NCBI GenBank assembly: GCA_028818695.1
Contig: JAPPNK010000011.1
Span: forward strand, 72,572-136,571
Direction of reading: 5' to 3'
Origin: Candidatus Poribacteria bacterium
Lineage (GTDB): Bacteria > Poribacteria > WGA-4E > GCA-2687025
DNA length: 64,000 nt
Part shown: positions 61,194 to 64,000 of the stretch, piece by piece
Layout of the letters: the number at the start of each line of letters is the position of its first letter
Position numbering within the stretch: position 1 is the first letter of the stretch
Program-made: the position numbers and the translations under genes
The notes under the pieces: generated by a model
What the model was told of the DNA's origin: nothing
Databases searched by the model: none
The model's input: only the letters and a program-made list of their open reading frames with translations

Positions 61194-62069
61194 TTAGCGG
61201 CGTCTGGAATAGGCTCTCGGTCGGCGCCGGCGAGAAGAAGAACCGTCCCCGACCTGGACGGGCAGACGCACCATCAGGTCTGCCATGGCGGCGAGGTCAA
61301 GCGCGTTGTGTTTTACGGCGGCTGCCATCTCATGCGTCTCTCCCGTTTGCACATAGTTCTGATAAGCGGCGGGTATGAGGCTGCCGGGTATGTCGCCCCG
61401 CCGCTTGCGCCCGCAGACCCGCTCCTCTAAGGTGACGAGCTTGCAGTTCGGCAGCAGGCTCCCCCACACGCGCCTGCACACATGGAGCATGTCCAGGTTT
61501 GGAACGGGCGGCGGCGCGGGCAGCCCATGACGTTCGCAGCGCTTGCGGATGAACGGCGCGTCAAAGCTGGCGCCGTTGAATGTGACAATCCCTGACGCGG
61601 AGCGCAGCGCCTCAATATAAAGCGACAAAACGGCGCGCTCCTCGCCGTAATGCCGCGCAAAGTACTGCCGTATGGAGAATCGGCCGTCTCTCCAAACCAT
61701 CGCCCCAATCAAAAAAAGAGGACGGTTCGACAAGCCGGTCGTTTCGATGTCCATGAACATGACGTTCAGCGCGTCTTCTCGGCGGACGCCTCTTTGCCGG
61801 AGGGCGGCGCGCGCCGCGCCGCTCGCTTCATAGTCGCGCGCGAGATTCGCAAGCGAGGCGTCCAGCTCCGCCGCGTCCGCTTCGATCAAATACGCCGTCT
61901 CGCCCTCTTCAGATTCCGCCACCATGCCGGTCGGCAGATGGTAGCTGTCCGGCTCGGCGGCGCGCTTGCGTCCCTGCGGGGCGTTCGGATGGCGCCTGCG
62001 TTCCGGCGCGTCTTGAAGCGGGCGCCGATTCAGCATTTCCATGCGTTTCCACAGATCGCTTTTTTTCAT
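61194..62069 (-). CDS. YprB-like RNase H-fold 3'-5' exonuclease domain protein
   Basis: A 291-residue protein. The first 100 residues are basic and then acidic; the nuclease domain (about 101-270) has the DEDD pattern: FMDIETTGL (Asp107, Glu109), FNGASFDAPFI and a C-terminal HNALDLAAMADL with His and Asp. It matches the YprB/RNase_H_2 group found in many Firmicutes and other bacteria; substrate unproven. Its ATG overlaps the stop of the large upstream gene by four bases. It ends in a very Arg-rich tail. Confidence 0.85.
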   Translation of the reverse strand: MKKSDLWKRMEMLNRRPLQDAPERRRHPNAPQGRKRAAEPDSYHLPTGMVAESEEGETAYLIEADAAELDASLANLARDYEASGAARAALRQRGVRREDALNVMFMDIETTGLSNRPLFLIGAMVWRDGRFSIRQYFARHYGEERAVLSLYIEALRSASGIVTFNGASFDAPFIRKRCERHGLPAPPPVPNLDMLHVCRRVWGSLLPNCKLVTLEERVCGRKRRGDIPGSLIPAAYQNYVQTGETHEMAAAVKHNALDLAAMADLMVRLPVQVGDGSSSRRRRPRAYSRRR

Positions 62070-63868
62070 GATTGCCAGGGGCGGTTGTAGCTCGGATCAT
62101 GGACATAACGTTTCAAGCCGACGCGAACGCGCTGACGCGACATCGGCGCCAGATTTAACCGAAAACAGGGTCCGTTCACCTGCGTTTGTCCGCCGTTTGT
62201 TTCCGCGGTTGTGAAGGCATGCTCTCCGAAGGCTCCCGCTTGGACGATCATTTGCCGCTCTTCCAGCGCGCTTGCGTTCACGAATTCAATCTCCGCCTCG
62301 CCGCGAGAAGCGCGCAAAACAGCCGCCGCCGCGTCCGGCGGAAGCCCAGGCCGCCGCCGTTCCGCGTCAAAATACCGTACCGTCGCATGCAGCAGCCCGC
62401 CATGGTAGACCGCGCCGACCGATCCAAGACTCAGCTGCGCGATCGGCTCGCAGACGACAGGGTTGATGTCCTGCCAGTGGTGGACGTCCCATTCGTTCGG
62501 GTCGCCGTCGTCGTTGCGCATGATCTCAAGCCGGCGCGCGACCTCTCGGCAGGCGGCGTCCATCATGAGTTCGGGCGCGTCGTCGTTCTGTCCCTGCGAC
62601 AACGCCAGCCACGGCCCGGGCTGCGCCTGCGCGCCCTTGCCGAAACCTGTTCTGCGGGCGTACGATTCCGGCGGAGCCGCCGCGTCCAAGCGCGCCTTGT
62701 CCTGCGCGCTGTGCGTCAACGCAAAGCAATGCATCGGATAACGCGCGTCGGGGCTGATGTAGTTGAACCATCCGACCCGACCATGCCGGTTGGGCGTCTT
62801 GAAGACGCTGTCCTCCTCCCGTCCAAGCTCCCACAGCATATCCCACTGCGAGCGGTGCAGGTCTAAATAACTCTCATCTCCCGTCAGCAGCAGCGCGTTC
62901 GCCCCCGCGATGAGCGTCGATTCTAAAATGATTCTCGCGCCGTGCGGCCACCGCCAGCCGTAATATCCGCCCCACCAGTTTCCGCCCATGCGTTCGCCGA
63001 CGGCGCCGTTCGGTCCGATGTTGTCGGGCATGATTCCGCCGTTGGCGCGCGTCCGCTCCGTCCACGCTTCGATGTAGTCAAGAACCCACCGCTTATACTT
63101 CGGATCGCCCGTATAAAGATAGGCGCTCGCCGCAAGGCTTGTCGCGTTCAGGTTGAGCGGAATGTCGCCGGGTACCATGCGTTCGTTCATTCGGACAAGT
63201 ATCTGCTCAAAGACAGCGTCGTCGTTCCAGTCGGCTTTGGCGAACGGATCGTCGGGGTCCAACCCTGGGACATCTTCATAGGGCGAGAGATAGTTGGCAA
63301 GAACCCATCGGTGCGTCGACCAATCTTCGGCGGTCATATGGAACCGCGGTCCTCTGCTTCCGTTGATGGGCGAGCGTATCATACGCCGTTCGGGGTCCCA
63401 GTTTTGCGCTTCGTCGTCTTCGCCGATGTACATATTGGCGAATCGCAGGGCGCGCCGCCGATCTATATGGACATTCGGATCGGCAAGCCCAAACCCGTAG
63501 ATATACTGCGAACTTTCCCCATGATGCATCCAGTCGTAGTAGGCGTCGAATTCGCGGTGAATCTGCCCGTATTCGGTGAATTGCCAAGTGACAGCGCTCC
63601 ACAGCCGCCTCGAAAGCCGATGCACATTTTCGGAGCCGCCGAGAGCGTAGAAGAGCGGAAATGACCAAAAACTTTCATAAGCGTCGTCGGAGCCGTCCAT
63701 GCCCGGCCATTCCTCCCGCCAGACAAGCGTTCCGTCGGGGCGGGTATACCGCTTTACAAAAGCTTCGGCAGCCTCGTTCATTTGGCTGAAAAGTTGTCTT
63801 TGGAGAAGCGCCCAGCGCGGCGGCGGCTCCATGTGCGTTGTTTTGACGAGAGGCGGCGTGTTCGACAT
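62066..63868 (-). CDS. Uncharacterised 600-residue protein, possibly (alpha/alpha)6-barrel
   Basis: I do not recognise a named family. The protein lacks a clear signal peptide, is rich in Trp and Tyr (for example NWWGGYYGWRWPHGARIILE) and shows regularly spaced helices through residues 20-470, ending in a beta-rich part (about 490-600). This resembles (alpha/alpha)6-barrel glycoside hydrolases and polysaccharide lyases with a C-terminal beta domain, so a carbohydrate role is plausible but inferred. The ATG at 63868 has GGAG 14 bases upstream, longer than usual, and overlaps the YprB-like gene at its other end. Confidence 0.65.
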   Translation of the reverse strand: MSNTPPLVKTTHMEPPPRWALLQRQLFSQMNEAAEAFVKRYTRPDGTLVWREEWPGMDGSDDAYESFWSFPLFYALGGSENVHRLSRRLWSAVTWQFTEYGQIHREFDAYYDWMHHGESSQYIYGFGLADPNVHIDRRRALRFANMYIGEDDEAQNWDPERRMIRSPINGSRGPRFHMTAEDWSTHRWVLANYLSPYEDVPGLDPDDPFAKADWNDDAVFEQILVRMNERMVPGDIPLNLNATSLAASAYLYTGDPKYKRWVLDYIEAWTERTRANGGIMPDNIGPNGAVGERMGGNWWGGYYGWRWPHGARIILESTLIAGANALLLTGDESYLDLHRSQWDMLWELGREEDSVFKTPNRHGRVGWFNYISPDARYPMHCFALTHSAQDKARLDAAAPPESYARRTGFGKGAQAQPGPWLALSQGQNDDAPELMMDAACREVARRLEIMRNDDGDPNEWDVHHWQDINPVVCEPIAQLSLGSVGAVYHGGLLHATVRYFDAERRRPGLPPDAAAAVLRASRGEAEIEFVNASALEERQMIVQAGAFGEHAFTTAETNGGQTQVNGPCFRLNLAPMSRQRVRVGLKRYVHDPSYNRPWQS

Positions 63869-63907
63869 GGTGGCGGCTCATCTCCGTTGTGACGCGGCGT
63901 TCCCGCC

Positions 63908-63936
63908 ACAATACCCCATGCGCTGTTTTAAATCAA
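63908..63936 (-). promoter_or_regulatory. Sigma70-type promoter of the 600-residue protein gene
   Basis: On the minus strand TTGATT (63936-63931), 17 bp, TATTGT (63913-63908), 40 bases before the ATG and 13 bases past the mobile-element end. Confidence 0.55.
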
Positions 63937-63948
63937 GCGCCAGAGATC

Positions 63949-64000
63949 TGACCTTAGCGCTTTAGTTGGGACATTCCGCCTGGCGAACGCGGACGGTTTC
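63949..64000 (-). mobile_element. MITE-like inverted-repeat element, copy 3, partial
   Basis: The last 52 bases are the reverse complement of the 3' end of the element at 17004-17169 (GAAACCGTCCGCGTTCGC, then CAGGCGGAATGTCCCAACT, then AAAGCGCTAAGGTCA on the minus strand), with about two differences. The window ends inside the element, so its far end and any target duplication are not visible. Confidence 0.85.

Noticed and set aside
1-64000. CRISPR array, prophage, rRNA operon or complete insertion sequence
   Set aside because: No regularly spaced short repeats, no phage structural or integrase genes, no rRNA sequence and no transposase were found.

Overview
The window reads as chromosomal DNA of a GC-rich Gram-negative bacterium: signal peptides with lipoboxes, an inner-membrane site-2 protease, CdsA, a Yej-type peptide importer and an ECF sigma/anti-sigma pair. 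The mix of genes (formylglycine sulfatases, a phytanoyl-CoA dioxygenase-like enzyme, a Gfo/Idh/MocA oxidoreductase, a DUF1501 plus DUF1549/DUF1553 pair with a planctomycete-type cytochrome motif, and an FG-GAP/UnbV protein) is typical of Poribacteria, Planctomycetota, Latescibacterota and relatives. Candidatus Poribacteria is my best guess; this is inference from gene content, not from a marker-gene tree.

Layout. 1-1.1 kb: two TPR proteins, the first cut by the window edge. 1.2-11.1 kb: seven tandem paralogous LivK-type substrate-binding lipoproteins with no permease or ATPase beside them. 11.2-17.0 kb: ComB-like phosphatase divergent from an oxidoreductase/aminotransferase/MazG/FG-GAP run. 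17.0-21.4 kb: a MITE-like element, recA, then infC-thrS on the opposite strand and a Val/Cys/Gly tRNA operon. 21.5-28.6 kb: an unknown protein, the DUF1501-DUF1553 pair, an M23 peptidase and nusB. 28.7-34.6 kb: PhyH-like dioxygenase, epimerase, two sister sulfatases and a ThuA-like protein. 34.6-38.4 kb: yejBEF without yejA. 38.5-42.1 kb: tpx-HAD-slipin-J-domain operon and a TPR/Doc pair. 42.2-48.5 kb: a membrane protein, an ECF sigma/anti-sigma pair and three secreted paralogues of a family I do not recognise, one ending in an ExbD/TolR-like domain. 48.5-54.6 kb: hisA, a fused homocysteine methyltransferase/methylene-THF reductase, and metH in one operon. 54.7-60.3 kb: a C26 peptidase-like gene, cdsA, dxr, rseP and a PDZ-less rseP copy. 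60.4-64 kb: an SDR, a YprB-like nuclease and a large unknown protein.

Two signals run across the window. First, a short inverted-repeat element occurs three times (1220, 17004, 63949), always upstream of a gene, in the same orientation relative to it, ending 11-13 bp before a good -35 box; the 17004 copy has a 9-bp target-site duplication. Second, nine promoter candidates share a TTG-type -35, exactly 17 bp of spacing and a TATGAT-like -10.

The best candidates for an undescribed system are the sigma/anti-sigma plus three-paralogue locus at 42.7-48.5 kb, the orphan seven-gene binding-protein array, and the promoter-associated element.
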